From contig NZ_OCMY01000001.1 in the NCBI RefSeq assembly GCF_900215435.1, positions 2,790,001 to 2,854,000 on the forward strand: a stretch of 64,000 nucleotides of DNA, in the 5' to 3' direction. The notes beneath the pieces are model-generated. The model searched no databases and had not been told where the DNA came from. It saw nothing but the letters and a program-made list of their open reading frames with translations. Below are positions 1 to 8,293 of this stretch, one piece after another (the stretch's first letter is position 1; the number at the start of each line of letters is the position of its first letter). The DNA comes from Candidatus Pantoea floridensis (GTDB taxonomy: Bacteria > Pseudomonadota > Gammaproteobacteria > Enterobacterales > Enterobacteriaceae). A program made the position numbers and the translations under genes.

Positions 1-39
1 CACAGGGAGAAAACGTGTGCAGGCGATGTAATTTGGCAC

Positions 40-258
40 TTAACGCTCAATGATGGTCGAGACCTCATCACCATTGATCTGCATCTGATGGCCTTGCTCA
101 TCGGTGTACTGCACTAAACCGGTCTCTTTATCAATGGCGGGCTTACCATCGGTCATAATCATACGACCATCTTTGGTCGCCATCACGTAATCACTACTGC
201 AACCACTCATCAATACCGCAGCCAACATGACACCCACTGCACTTACCAACCCTTTCAT
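40..258 (-). CDS. ygdR: YgdR-like small lipoprotein (YgdI/YgdR family)
   Basis: A 72-residue small lipoprotein. The N-terminal hydrophobic signal ends in a lipobox (LMSGC, cysteine at residue 20), so the mature protein should be lipid-anchored, most likely in the outer membrane. The mature part is the compact YgdI/YgdR domain (DUF903-type), with [11 protein letters not shown] near the start and a Q-rich beta segment. No biochemical role is established for the family. A strong ribosome site (AAGGAGAG) lies just before the ATG. The gene follows mutH on the same strand with a gap of about 105 bases. A paralogue, ygdI, lies at 27674. In E. coli ygdQ lies between mutH and ygdR; it is absent here. 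Confidence 0.88.
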   Translation of the reverse strand: MKGLVSAVGVMLAAVLMSGCSSDYVMATKDGRMIMTDGKPAIDKETGLVQYTDEQGHQMQINGDEVSTIIER

Positions 259-363
259 TCTTCTCTCCTTCCAACGACTTCAACAGCAAAAGTGTAGTAA
301 TAAATGCTTTCGCCGTTAGGAGTAATCGCATCATTCCTAAAATTTATCGGCAGAAAAGTGCAT

Positions 364-1050
364 TTACATTAGAAAATGACGGGCGAGCAAAGGACCGGTG
401 AAGCTTTTCTTTAAATAAAAACCGCGTGGCAGCGTCATGATAGGCTCGCCGTGTTGGCCAATGGCTTCCGTCAACGCTTTGCTGTTCGCCGCTTTAGGAC
501 GGATTTGTAGCCAGGCGCCGTGACGTGCGGTGATGCGCTCTACCTGACCCAGCACAATCATATCCATTAGCTCTTCCCAATCCTCACGCAGTTGCTGTTC
601 CTCTTCTTCACTGGGATGCCACAGCAAAGGCGATCCCACGCGGCGATCGGCTAGCGGTATGCCACGATCGCCTTCGATCGGGATCCACAGCACGCGCGCC
701 AGTTTGTGGCGCACATGGCTGGTTTCCCAGGTGACGCCGCTGTTACCGGTAAGCGGCGCAACGCACACGAAGGTGGTTTCCAGCGGTTTGCCTTGCGCAT
801 CCACCGGTATGGTTTTCAATTCAATGCCGAGATGGGCGAAATCCTGCTCGGCTTTGCTGCCCGCGCTGGCGCCCAGATGCAGCTCTAACAGCATACCCAC
901 CCAGCCTTTGTCACGCTTCAGGTTTGGCGGAATGGGCAGGTTAAGCTGTGCCGCCAGCGCGGCAAATGTTTGGCCGGCCAGTCGCTGTGCGCGCTGCAGT
1001 AATTCCGCTTCATTTTCCGGTGGCGACGGCAATAACGGTGAGGAGTGCAT
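364..1050 (-). CDS. mutH: DNA mismatch repair endonuclease MutH
   Basis: MutH nicks the unmethylated strand at hemimethylated GATC sites after activation by MutS/MutL, starting methyl-directed mismatch repair. The 228-residue protein matches the family length (about 229 in E. coli). The catalytic triad is visible: D70, and E77-x-K79 in the GIELKTIP segment. The LRTP-like C-terminal tail ([12 protein letters not shown]) is also conserved. The frame stays open upstream to about 1140, but family alignment begins at [12 protein letters not shown], so I place the start at 1050. It is divergent from rppH, with the long DnaA-box region between them. Confidence 0.95.
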   Translation of the reverse strand: MHSSPLLPSPPENEAELLQRAQRLAGQTFAALAAQLNLPIPPNLKRDKGWVGMLLELHLGASAGSKAEQDFAHLGIELKTIPVDAQGKPLETTFVCVAPLTGNSGVTWETSHVRHKLARVLWIPIEGDRGIPLADRRVGSPLLWHPSEEEEQQLREDWEELMDMIVLGQVERITARHGAWLQIRPKAANSKALTEAIGQHGEPIMTLPRGFYLKKSFTGPLLARHFLM

Positions 1051-1199
1051 GGTAAAACTCACATTGGTTGAAGAGTGAACAGTAAAAGCTGGCTGAATTT
1101 GTCCACATGGCAGATACGTGAATAAGTGTGATAATAGCATGATTCAGCGTGCTTTTTTTAGATTGATGCCCGTTAACAGCAGAAGTGCTATTAAGGTTA

Positions 1200-1640
1200 T
1201 CCCAGCTTGTTATCGACAATGAACAGATGTTGAACCTAGTTATCCACAGAAAAGTGGGATAACCCCTGGTTATGAAGATACCTGTTTCCATTTACAGCCT
1301 TGACTTTCGCGTTTTGAACGCTTTTTTTCCTTTCTTTGACCAGGTTTAGGGCATTCTCTGTGGATAAAAACGCCGCTGATGGATCTTTAACCGATCGCCA
1401 AAAAGCAAATGTGAGTAAAGGACGATCCTCTTAGGATTTAGTCGACGATTTTTTAATAACTCGCTGAAAAATAATTTTTTTTGTGCGTTTCACTTATTGT
1501 TTTGTAAGAGTTTTCTGAAGTGGTTATTCACTTCATTCCCGTGTTCTGCACAACGCTATCCACAGAAAAGGTGAATAAGATCGCCCATAATTCCCGCTTG
1601 CTGTTTATAACTTGGCTTATCTCTGTGAGTTATCCTGTTT
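1200..1640. promoter_or_regulatory. DARS2-like DnaA-reactivating region (DnaA box cluster)
   Basis: This is the main part of a 683-base gene-free stretch (1051-1733) between divergent mutH and rppH. Perfect DnaA boxes (TTATCCACA) lie at 1240-1248 on the plus strand and 1359-1367 on the minus strand. A compact group of near-matches follows: 1524-1532 (TTATTCACT), 1544-1552 (TTCTGCACA), 1556-1564 (CTATCCACA) and 1570-1578 (minus, TTATTCACC). A single-mismatch site lies at 1210-1218. The stretch at 1440-1510 is strongly AT-rich and could hold IHF or Fis sites. In E. coli the DnaA-reactivating sequence DARS2, which converts ADP-DnaA to apo-DnaA, lies in exactly this intergenic position. The assignment rests on position plus box content. 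The mutH and rppH promoters must also lie here. Confidence 0.82.
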
Positions 1641-1733
1641 TTATTCCGTTATCACCCTCAGTATCCAGTGGTTTACCGCCTGTAAGGAGTGTGAAACAAT
1701 CAGGCTATTCAAATTTAGCTTTGAGGTAGTCCA

Positions 1734-2261
1734 GTGATCGATGATGATGGCTACCGCCCGAATGTTGGTATCGTAATCTGCAACAGGCAAGGACAAGTGT
1801 TATGGGCCAGGCGCTTTGGACAGCACTCCTGGCAATTTCCTCAGGGAGGCATCAATCCGGGTGAAACTGCTGAACAGGCGATGTATCGCGAACTGTTCGA
1901 AGAAGTGGGCTTACACCGCAAAGATGTTCGAATACTTGCTTCAACCCGTAACTGGTTACGTTACAAGTTGCCAAAACGTTTGGTGCGTTGGGACACAAAG
2001 CCGGTGTGTATCGGCCAGAAACAAAAGTGGTTTCTTCTGCAGTTAATGTGTAGTGACGCGGAGATCAATGTGCAGCACAGCAGCACGCCCGAGTTTGATG
2101 GTTGGCGCTGGGTTAGCTTCTGGTATCCGGTACGTCAGGTCGTCTCTTTCAAGCGCGATGTTTATCGCCGCGTAATGAAAGAATTCGCTGGCGTGGTGAT
2201 GTCTATGCAGGAGAGTGCGGGGCAGCGCAATAACGCCGCCCAACGACGTAAAAGAGGATAG
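1734..2261 (+). CDS. rppH: RNA pyrophosphohydrolase RppH
   Basis: RppH removes pyrophosphate from the 5' triphosphate end of mRNAs, which starts RNase E-dependent decay. The 175-residue protein (176 in E. coli) carries a canonical Nudix box at residues 38-60: G38, E44, R52-E53, E56-E57 and G59. The start codon is GTG; family alignment ([12 protein letters not shown]) fixes it. The C-terminal tail is basic (QRRKRG). Only 12 bases separate it from ptsP, as in the E. coli rppH-ptsP operon. Confidence 0.96.
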   Translation: MIDDDGYRPNVGIVICNRQGQVLWARRFGQHSWQFPQGGINPGETAEQAMYRELFEEVGLHRKDVRILASTRNWLRYKLPKRLVRWDTKPVCIGQKQKWFLLQLMCSDAEINVQHSSTPEFDGWRWVSFWYPVRQVVSFKRDVYRRVMKEFAGVVMSMQESAGQRNNAAQRRKRG

Positions 2262-2273
2262 GCCACGCCCTTT

Positions 2274-4520
2274 ATGCTCACTCAGTTGCGCGAAATAGTA
2301 GAAAAAGTGGCGAGTGCTCCACGTCTGAATGAAGCACTCGACATTCTGGTAAACGAAATTTGCCTTGCGATGGAAACCGAGGTTTGCTCGGTTTATCTCG
2401 CCGATCACGATCGTCGTTGCTACTACCTGATGGCGACACGCGGACTAAAAAAGCCGCGTGGTCGTACGGTCACGCTGGCATTTGACGAAGGCATTGTTGG
2501 CCTTGTCGGACGCTTAGCCGAGCCGATCAACCTCGCCGATGCTCAGAGCCATCCCAGCTTCAAATACATTCCTTCTGTTAAAGAGGAGCGTTATCGCTCC
2601 TTCCTCGGTGTCCCGATTATCAGCCGCCGCCAGCTGCTTGGCGTGTTGGTTGTGCAGCAGCGCGAACACCGCCAGTTCGATGAAAGCGAAGAGTCGTTTC
2701 TCGTCACGCTTGCCACGCAAATGGCCGGCTTACTGTCGCAATCGCAGCTTGGCCAACTGTTTGGCCAATTCCGCCAGACGCGCGTCAAAGCGATTGCCGC
2801 TGCGCCTGGCGTGGCGGTTGCGCCAGGTTGGGTAGATGAAACCCAGCCGCTGCTCGATCAGGTCACTGCCGCTTCCACGCTGGACGTGCAGCGCGAGCGC
2901 GAGCGCCTGGTGCTGGCAATGGGTGAGGCGGGCAACGAATTTCGCCGCTTCAGTAAACGCTTTGCCGCCAGCGTGCAGAAAGAGAGTGCGGCGATCTTCG
3001 ATCTCTATTCGCATCTGCTCACGGATGCGCGGCTGAAAAAAGATCTTTTTGACGAGATCGATCGCGGATCGGTCGCGGAATGGGCAGTCAAGACGGTAAT
3101 CGAGAAGTTCGCCGAACAGTTCGCTAATCTGCAGGATCAATATTTACGCGAGCGCGCCGGCGATTTGCGCGTGCTCGGTCAGCGTCTGCTCTTTCACCTC
3201 GATGATTCGCTGGTGGGCACCAATGCCTGGCCGGAACGCTTCGTACTGGTTGCCGATGAACTCACAGCCACCACCCTGGCCGAACTGCCGCAGGAGCGTT
3301 TAGCCGGCGTGGTGGTCCGCGACGGTGCGTCCAACTCGCATGCGGCGATTTTGACGCGCGCGATGGGCATTCCAACCGTGATGGGCGCGGATATCCTGCC
3401 CGCGCAGCTTAACAAACGCCTGCTGATTGTTGACGGCTACCGCGGCGAAGTGCTGATCGATCCTGAACCGGTGTTGGTACAGGAATATCAGCGTTTGATC
3501 AGCGAAGAGAACGCGCTGAGCAAAATGGCTGAAGGCGTGGTTGAGCAATCCGGTGAGCTGAAAAGCGGCGAGCGCGTGCAGGTGATGCTGAATGCAGGCC
3601 TCAGCCCGGAACATGAACAGGCGCTCGACAGCTGGGTTGACGGCATTGGCCTGTATCGCACCGAAATCCCGTTTATGCTGCACAACGGTTTCCCTTCCGA
3701 AGAGGAACAGGTGGCGCAGTACCAGGGCATGCTGCAGCTGTTTTATGATAAGCCGGTCACGCTACGCACGCTGGATGTGGGGGCTGATAAACAGCTGCCG
3801 TATATGCCGATCAGTGAAGAGAATCCCTGCCTTGGCTGGCGCGGTATTCGTTTAACGCTCGATCAGCCGGAAATCTTCCTGGTGCAGGTGCGTGCCATGC
3901 TGCGTGCCAATGTGGCATCTGGCAACCTGAGCATTTTACTGCCGATGATTAGCCATATTGATGAGATCGATGAAGCGCGTCGTCTGATTGATCGTGCTGG
4001 TCGTGAAGTGGAAGAGATGCTGGGGTATGTGATTCCCAAGCCGCGGATTGGTATCATGATCGAAGTGCCCTCGATGCTATTTATGATCCCGCATCTGGCG
4101 GATCGCATTGATTTTATTTCGGTGGGCACCAACGATCTCACGCAATATTTGCTGGCAGTGGATCGCAACAACACGCGCGTGGCGAACTTGTATGATTCGC
4201 TGCATCCGGCAATGCTGCGGGCGCTGCACACCATTGCCAGCGAAGCCCGCGAGGCCAAACTGGAGCTCTGCTTGTGTGGTGAAATGGCCGGCGATCCGAT
4301 GTGTGTCGCGCTGTTAGTGGGCATGGGCTATCACCACCTCAGCATGAACGGCAAGAACGTGCCGCGCGTGAAATATCTGTTGCGTCATCTCGATTTCGAG
4401 GAAGCGCAGAAATTGAGCGAGCATGGATTGGCGGCGCATACGGCATCAGAAGTACGTCACCTGGTTTCAACCTTTATGGAGCGTCGCGGTTTAGGCGGCC
4501 TGATTCGCGGCGGGCGTTAA
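2274..4520 (+). CDS. ptsP: PTS-Ntr enzyme I (phosphoenolpyruvate-protein phosphotransferase)
   Basis: EI-Ntr transfers phosphate from phosphoenolpyruvate to NPr (PtsO) and then to EIIA-Ntr, a regulatory phosphorelay that senses nitrogen and potassium status. The 748-residue protein has an N-terminal GAF domain (about 1-165), the swivelling phosphohistidine domain with active-site H356 in GASNSHAAI, and a C-terminal PEP-binding TIM barrel (about 420-740). In the barrel are the conserved GLYRTEIPF and LCLCGEMAGDP segments, the latter with the catalytic cysteine. A ribosome site (AGAGGAT) precedes the ATG. It is probably cotranscribed with rppH. Confidence 0.96.
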   Translation: MLTQLREIVEKVASAPRLNEALDILVNEICLAMETEVCSVYLADHDRRCYYLMATRGLKKPRGRTVTLAFDEGIVGLVGRLAEPINLADAQSHPSFKYIPSVKEERYRSFLGVPIISRRQLLGVLVVQQREHRQFDESEESFLVTLATQMAGLLSQSQLGQLFGQFRQTRVKAIAAAPGVAVAPGWVDETQPLLDQVTAASTLDVQRERERLVLAMGEAGNEFRRFSKRFAASVQKESAAIFDLYSHLLTDARLKKDLFDEIDRGSVAEWAVKTVIEKFAEQFANLQDQYLRERAGDLRVLGQRLLFHLDDSLVGTNAWPERFVLVADELTATTLAELPQERLAGVVVRDGASNSHAAILTRAMGIPTVMGADILPAQLNKRLLIVDGYRGEVLIDPEPVLVQEYQRLISEENALSKMAEGVVEQSGELKSGERVQVMLNAGLSPEHEQALDSWVDGIGLYRTEIPFMLHNGFPSEEEQVAQYQGMLQLFYDKPVTLRTLDVGADKQLPYMPISEENPCLGWRGIRLTLDQPEIFLVQVRAMLRANVASGNLSILLPMISHIDEIDEARRLIDRAGREVEEMLGYVIPKPRIGIMIEVPSMLFMIPHLADRIDFISVGTNDLTQYLLAVDRNNTRVANLYDSLHPAMLRALHTIASEAREAKLELCLCGEMAGDPMCVALLVGMGYHHLSMNGKNVPRVKYLLRHLDFEEAQKLSEHGLAAHTASEVRHLVSTFMERRGLGGLIRGGR

Positions 4521-4614
4521 CGGTTACATCTTGCCGACCTGTGTACAACCCGGCTGTGCTATTATGCGCAGCCTTTTATTGTCCCGTTTAAGGGCAGAAG
4601 AACGATGGTGAAAG

Positions 4615-5496
4615 ATGACTAACGGCTACATTTCGTTTCCCCAATTCGATCCGGTGATTTTCTCAATCGGACCGATTTCGCTTCACTGGTACGGTTTGAT
4701 GTATCTGGTGGGCTTTATTTTTGCCATGTGGCTGGCGACGCGCCGTGCTAACAAACCTGGCAGCGGCTGGAAAAAAGAGGAAGTGGAGAATCTGCTGTAC
4801 GCAGGTTTCCTCGGCGTGTTCCTCGGCGGACGTATTGGCTATGTGCTGTTCTACAACCTGCCGCTGTTCCTGGAGAATCCGCTTTATCTGTTTAAGGTCT
4901 GGGATGGCGGTATGTCGTTCCACGGCGGCTTAATCGGCGTAATTGTGGTGATGCTGATCTTTGCACGTCGTACCAAACGCACTTTCTTCCAGGTAGCCGA
5001 TTTTATTGCGCCACTGATCCCGTTTGGTTTAGGTGCCGGTCGTCTGGGCAATTTCATCAACGGCGAACTGTGGGGCCGCGTGGCGCCAGATTTCAAATTC
5101 GCCATGCTGTTTCCGGGTTCGCGTAGCGAAGATATCGCGCTGGCGGCCAATAATCCGCAATACCAGGAATTGCTGAACACCTACGGCGTGCTGCCGCGTC
5201 ATGCCTCGCAGCTGTATGAGCTGTGCCTCGAAGGTATTGTGCTGTTCATCATTCTTAATCTGTTTATTCGCAAGCCGCGTCCGATGGGCAGCGTATCTGG
5301 CCTGTTCCTGATTGGCTACGGCGCATTCCGCATCATCGTTGAGTTCTTCCGTCAGCCCGATGCGCAGCTTGGTCTGTTCGAAGGCGGCGTCAGCATGGGA
5401 CAAATTCTCTCAATCCCCATGATTCTGGCCGGTGTGATTATGATGGTTTGGGCGTATCGCCGTCGCCCGCAGCAACAAACGCGTGAGGTAAAATGA
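4615..5496 (+). CDS. lgt: Prolipoprotein diacylglyceryl transferase Lgt
   Basis: Lgt is an integral inner-membrane enzyme. It moves diacylglycerol from phosphatidylglycerol to the lipobox cysteine of preprolipoproteins, the first step of lipoprotein maturation. The 293-residue protein has about seven hydrophobic membrane segments. The catalytic and signature residues line up with E. coli numbering: H103 in SFHGGL, R143 and N146 in [10 protein letters not shown], and E151. It overlaps thyA by four bases (ATGA), so the two are translationally coupled, as in E. coli. The substrates of this pathway in the window include YgdR, YgdI and MltA. Confidence 0.96.
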   Translation: MTNGYISFPQFDPVIFSIGPISLHWYGLMYLVGFIFAMWLATRRANKPGSGWKKEEVENLLYAGFLGVFLGGRIGYVLFYNLPLFLENPLYLFKVWDGGMSFHGGLIGVIVVMLIFARRTKRTFFQVADFIAPLIPFGLGAGRLGNFINGELWGRVAPDFKFAMLFPGSRSEDIALAANNPQYQELLNTYGVLPRHASQLYELCLEGIVLFIILNLFIRKPRPMGSVSGLFLIGYGAFRIIVEFFRQPDAQLGLFEGGVSMGQILSIPMILAGVIMMVWAYRRRPQQQTREVK

Positions 5497-6287
5497 AACA
5501 ATATCTGGACTTAATGCAACATGTGCTGAATGAAGGCGCAGAAAAGGCCGACCGTACCGGAACCGGCACGCTCTCCATTTTTGGCCACCAGATGCGTTTC
5601 AATTTGCAGGACGGTTTTCCGCTGGTTACGACCAAGAAAGTGCATCTGCGCTCAATTATTCATGAGCTGCTGTGGTTCCTCAAAGGCGAAACCAACATCG
5701 GTTATCTGAAAGAGAACAAGGTAACCATTTGGGATGAGTGGGCCGATGAGAACGGCGATCTTGGCCCGGTGTACGGTAAGCAGTGGCGCAGCTGGGGCAA
5801 CGCTTCGGGCGAAGAAATCGATCAGATTAGCAAAGTGATTGAGCAGCTGAAGCGCGATCCGGATTCCCGCCGCATCATCGTTTCGGCGTGGAACGTGGGT
5901 GAGCTGGACCAGATGGCGCTGGCGCCTTGTCATGCCTTCTTCCAGTTCTACGTCGCTAACGGCAAGCTCTCTTGCCAGCTGTATCAGCGCTCGTGCGATA
6001 TCTTCCTCGGTCTGCCGTTTAATATCGCCAGCTATGCGCTGCTGGTGCATATGGTGGCGCAGCAGTGCGACCTCGAAGTGGGTGATTTTGTCTGGACGGG
6101 TGGCGATACGCATCTCTACAGCAACCATCTGGAACAGGCACGCCTGCAATTGACGCGCGAACCGCGTCCGTTGCCGAAGCTGGTGATCAAGCGCAAACCG
6201 GCCTCCATCTTCGATTATCAATTCGAAGATTTCGACATTGAAGGCTACGATCCGCATCCGGCGATTAAAGCACCCGTAGCGATTTAA
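5493..6287 (+). CDS. thyA: Thymidylate synthase
   Basis: ThyA makes dTMP from dUMP with 5,10-methylene-tetrahydrofolate as methyl donor and reductant. The 264 residues match E. coli exactly in length. The nucleophile is C146 in [10 protein letters not shown]. The arginine pair R126-R127 (DSRRII) and the [12 protein letters not shown] folate-side helix are intact. The start overlaps the lgt stop. An intergenic palindrome follows the stop codon and may stabilise the 3' end or terminate transcription. Confidence 0.97.
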   Translation: MKQYLDLMQHVLNEGAEKADRTGTGTLSIFGHQMRFNLQDGFPLVTTKKVHLRSIIHELLWFLKGETNIGYLKENKVTIWDEWADENGDLGPVYGKQWRSWGNASGEEIDQISKVIEQLKRDPDSRRIIVSAWNVGELDQMALAPCHAFFQFYVANGKLSCQLYQRSCDIFLGLPFNIASYALLVHMVAQQCDLEVGDFVWTGGDTHLYSNHLEQARLQLTREPRPLPKLVIKRKPASIFDYQFEDFDIEGYDPHPAIKAPVAI

Positions 6288-6298
6288 CGCTATTTATC

Positions 6299-6323
6299 CG
6301 TAGGGTCGCCATTTATGGCGACC
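6299..6323. repeat. Intergenic palindromic repeat (copy 1 of the REP-like family)
   Basis: A perfect inverted repeat (arms GGTCGCCAT / ATGGCGACC around a two-base centre) preceded by CGTAG. It lies just after thyA and belongs to the same family as the copies at 20054-20415, 30881-30904, 36878-36901, 52633-52690, 57590-57666 and 62617-62667. All copies lie outside coding sequence. The RNA form would be a strong stem-loop. Confidence 0.85.
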
Positions 6324-6484
6324 ACTTACCAACCGCACCTCAATTCCCAACCACACCTCAGTTCTGAATCCGCCTCGCAAAAATCTGTATCTCTCTGCAC
6401 CTCTCAGCGATTTCCTGCGCAGCATTTTCCAAAGCACTAATCCTCCGCTTGTTGAGCGTCATCCCAACCGGCAAATTACCCGGC

Positions 6485-6955
6485 ATGAACAGAAACATTC
6501 ACCACGGATTCACCTTGCCTGAACTGTTATTGGTGATGGTGATTGCCGGCATACTCAGCGTGGGTGCCTTACAAGGCTGGCAGCGCTGGCAGCACTATCA
6601 ACAGCTACGCGAAAGCGTTGCGCAACTGCAGGGATTTCTGCTGCGGGCCCGCGCTTACGCGAGCTGGCACAATCGCGATCTTGTTCTGTGGTTGCAGCCA
6701 GGGGAAAACGGCTGCCTTGGCGCGGGGCAAAAGCCTGTGGAAGGCTGTGCGTTGGCATCTCGTTGGCTATTCAGGCCGCCACATGCCAGCGTGCGCATTG
6801 CCGGCATGACGGGTGAAGTGGGGTTTTATGGGCGACGTGATGTGGCACGCCCTGGCAGTATCGATCTCATTAGCGATGCCGGACACTGGCGTCTAATCAT
6901 CTCCGCCAGAGCGCGTATCCGAGCCTGTCAGCCGGGAGAGAAAGGATGCGAATAG
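6485..6955 (+). CDS. ppdA: Minor pseudopilin PpdA (prepilin-like)
   Basis: A 156-residue prepilin-like protein of the type IV pilin / type II secretion pseudopilin fold. It has a short basic leader, a prepilin peptidase site (HHG|FTLPELLLV) with the conserved glutamate at mature position 5, then one hydrophobic helix. The frame is open from a TTG at 6449, but the leader length and family alignment favour the ATG at 6485. First of four overlapping genes upstream of recC, as in E. coli (ppdA-ppdB-ygdB-ppdC). Their products are thought to be minor pilins; the pilus machinery is not in this window. It overlaps ppdB by 10 bases. Sequence conservation is low, so the name rests partly on synteny. 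Confidence 0.82.
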   Translation: MNRNIHHGFTLPELLLVMVIAGILSVGALQGWQRWQHYQQLRESVAQLQGFLLRARAYASWHNRDLVLWLQPGENGCLGAGQKPVEGCALASRWLFRPPHASVRIAGMTGEVGFYGRRDVARPGSIDLISDAGHWRLIISARARIRACQPGEKGCE

Positions 6956-7485
6956 CGCAAAGGGGTTTTAGCCTGCTGGAAATGCTGATTGCTATGGCGA
7001 TTGGTGCCATTTTGATGCTCAGCGTAGGGCGCTTTTTGCCCCTGCTACTGGAGCAGAATCTGCGCCTGCAGCAGCGTGTGCAGCTGCAACAGGAACTGCA
7101 GCAGATCGCCAATACCTTACAGAAGGCACTGCGACGAGCGGGCTATTGTCACGGGCAGTGCAACGGTGCTGCGCTAACGCTTGCGGCGAATGGCAGCTGC
7201 GTTTTACTGCGCTGGGATGAGAACAGCAACGGGCGCTGGGAAGGTGTGGGGCACAACGAAAGTGACTATTACGGCTATCGGCTGCGCAGTGGACAGCTGG
7301 AAATGCAGCGTGGTGTGGATGAGTGCAGCAGCAGCGGGTGGGAGAGAGTGTCCGATCCGGCCTTTCTCACCCTCGACACCTTCAAACTTGAACGACAGGG
7401 AACACGCCTTATCCTGCAACTGGCAGGGCATGCGGCTAGCCAAAGCGTGACGTTGGAACACTGGATTGAAGGAATCAATCTATGA
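6946..7485 (+). CDS. ppdB: Minor pseudopilin PpdB
   Basis: A 179-residue prepilin-like protein, type IV pilin fold. The leader MRIAQRG is followed by the cleavage site before FSLLEMLIAM, with mature E5, then a hydrophobic helix and a Q-rich helical stretch (about 30-50). Four cysteines in the body (for example around residues 66 and 70, CHGQC) could form disulphides in the periplasm. It overlaps ygdB by four bases (ATGA). Its family role is a minor pilin of the PilW/GspJ kind. Identity is by synteny and the N-terminal motif. Confidence 0.83.
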   Translation: MRIAQRGFSLLEMLIAMAIGAILMLSVGRFLPLLLEQNLRLQQRVQLQQELQQIANTLQKALRRAGYCHGQCNGAALTLAANGSCVLLRWDENSNGRWEGVGHNESDYYGYRLRSGQLEMQRGVDECSSSGWERVSDPAFLTLDTFKLERQGTRLILQLAGHAASQSVTLEHWIEGINL

Positions 7486-7904
7486 AGCAACGCGGCAACA
7501 GCACATTGGGTATGGTGCTGATGATGTTAATCATGGGTGGACTGACGTTGCATGCAACGCGCAGCCAGCTGTCGCAAGGGATGGTATCAGTGGCGGACGA
7601 GCAGCAGCATCACCAGGATTTCTGGCAGGCGCAGTCCGCACTGGAGTGGGGGAGCGTGCAAAACTGGCCGCAGGCGACCGGCTGGCAGTGCCAGCAGTGG
7701 GCGGCAGAGCAGTGGCAAAGCTGTCTATTACGTATGGAGGATGACAATGCGTTGTTATCAGCACATGGAGAAGGGCGAGCGCTGTGGCTCTATCGTTGGG
7801 TTTCTCTACGTAACTCGCAGACCCAGCGGCAAGAACATGGCTGGATCGATTATTGCCCGCTTTCGCAGCCGGAGCTGTGTCAGCCAGAAGCAACAGGGCT
7901 TTAG
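7482..7904 (+). CDS. ygdB: YgdB-like protein of the pseudopilin operon (DUF2509)
   Basis: A 140-residue protein with one N-terminal hydrophobic segment (about 8-25) after a short basic start, then a soluble part rich in Q and W that ends in a conserved-looking WIDYCPLSQPELC segment. It resembles E. coli YgdB in length, N-terminal shape and the C-terminal W-D-CPL-LCQ pattern. It has no full prepilin cleavage motif, but the fold is probably PilX/GspK-like. It sits in a tight operon: a four-base overlap with ppdB, and a frame overlapping the proposed start of ppdC. Confidence 0.8.
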   Translation: MKQRGNSTLGMVLMMLIMGGLTLHATRSQLSQGMVSVADEQQHHQDFWQAQSALEWGSVQNWPQATGWQCQQWAAEQWQSCLLRMEDDNALLSAHGEGRALWLYRWVSLRNSQTQRQEHGWIDYCPLSQPELCQPEATGL

Positions 7905-8178
7905 CCTGGCGGAAACGCTGGTGGCGATGCTGCTGCTGGCAATGACCATCAGCACTTTGTTGCAATATCATCGGGCGCTGGCACTGGGTTTTAGCCAGCA
8001 GTGGCAGCAGCGGCAGGCCTGGCGTGCTGCAGGGCAGGCGCTGCTTGGTCATGACGTAGCGGGCTGGCAGAGCCAGCGCCAGCAGCAAAGCATCGCAGGC
8101 GGCTGTACACTTGAGCAGGTCACGGTGACGGGACCGCAACAGCGCTCGGCCTCATTAGGACAGCTCAATTGCCGCTGA
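7837..8178 (+). CDS. ppdC: Minor pseudopilin PpdC
   Basis: Prepilin-like protein of about 113 residues. The cleavage motif is QQG|FSLAETLVAML, with E5 of the mature protein intact, followed by a hydrophobic helix and a soluble part with two cysteines (GGCTLEQ near residue 89 and the terminal NCR). The only canonical start near the motif is the ATG at 7837. This gives a 22-residue basic leader and a 68-base overlap with ygdB in another frame. No good ribosome site precedes it, so the start is uncertain; a non-standard start nearer the motif is possible. In E. coli it is the gene directly before recC. Confidence 0.75.
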   Translation: MAGSIIARFRSRSCVSQKQQGFSLAETLVAMLLLAMTISTLLQYHRALALGFSQQWQQRQAWRAAGQALLGHDVAGWQSQRQQQSIAGGCTLEQVTVTGPQQRSASLGQLNCR

Positions 8179-8293
8179 GATGGCCTCAGCGGTAGGCATC
8201 AATGGCGATAAACGGTAGAGTGGCTCGGCTGAGTGCGTGCAGCTAACGCACCTGCAGCTTGAAGTAGGGTGGGTATATCTTTGAAGGAGAGTT

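Noticed and set aside
22..41. Similarity of the window start (GGCGATGTAATTTGGCACT) to the 56-base repeat at 46033
   Set aside because: Only about 18 bases match with one gap; too short to call a copy without the sequence upstream of the window.
1520..1729. 69-codon plus-strand frame before rppH
   Set aside because: It falls in the DnaA-box region, has no ribosome site and a composition unlike a protein of this genome.
5652..6257. 201-codon frame opposite thyA, and 7531-8139 opposite ygdB/ppdC
   Set aside because: Both are antisense shadows of conserved plus-strand genes and show no family features.
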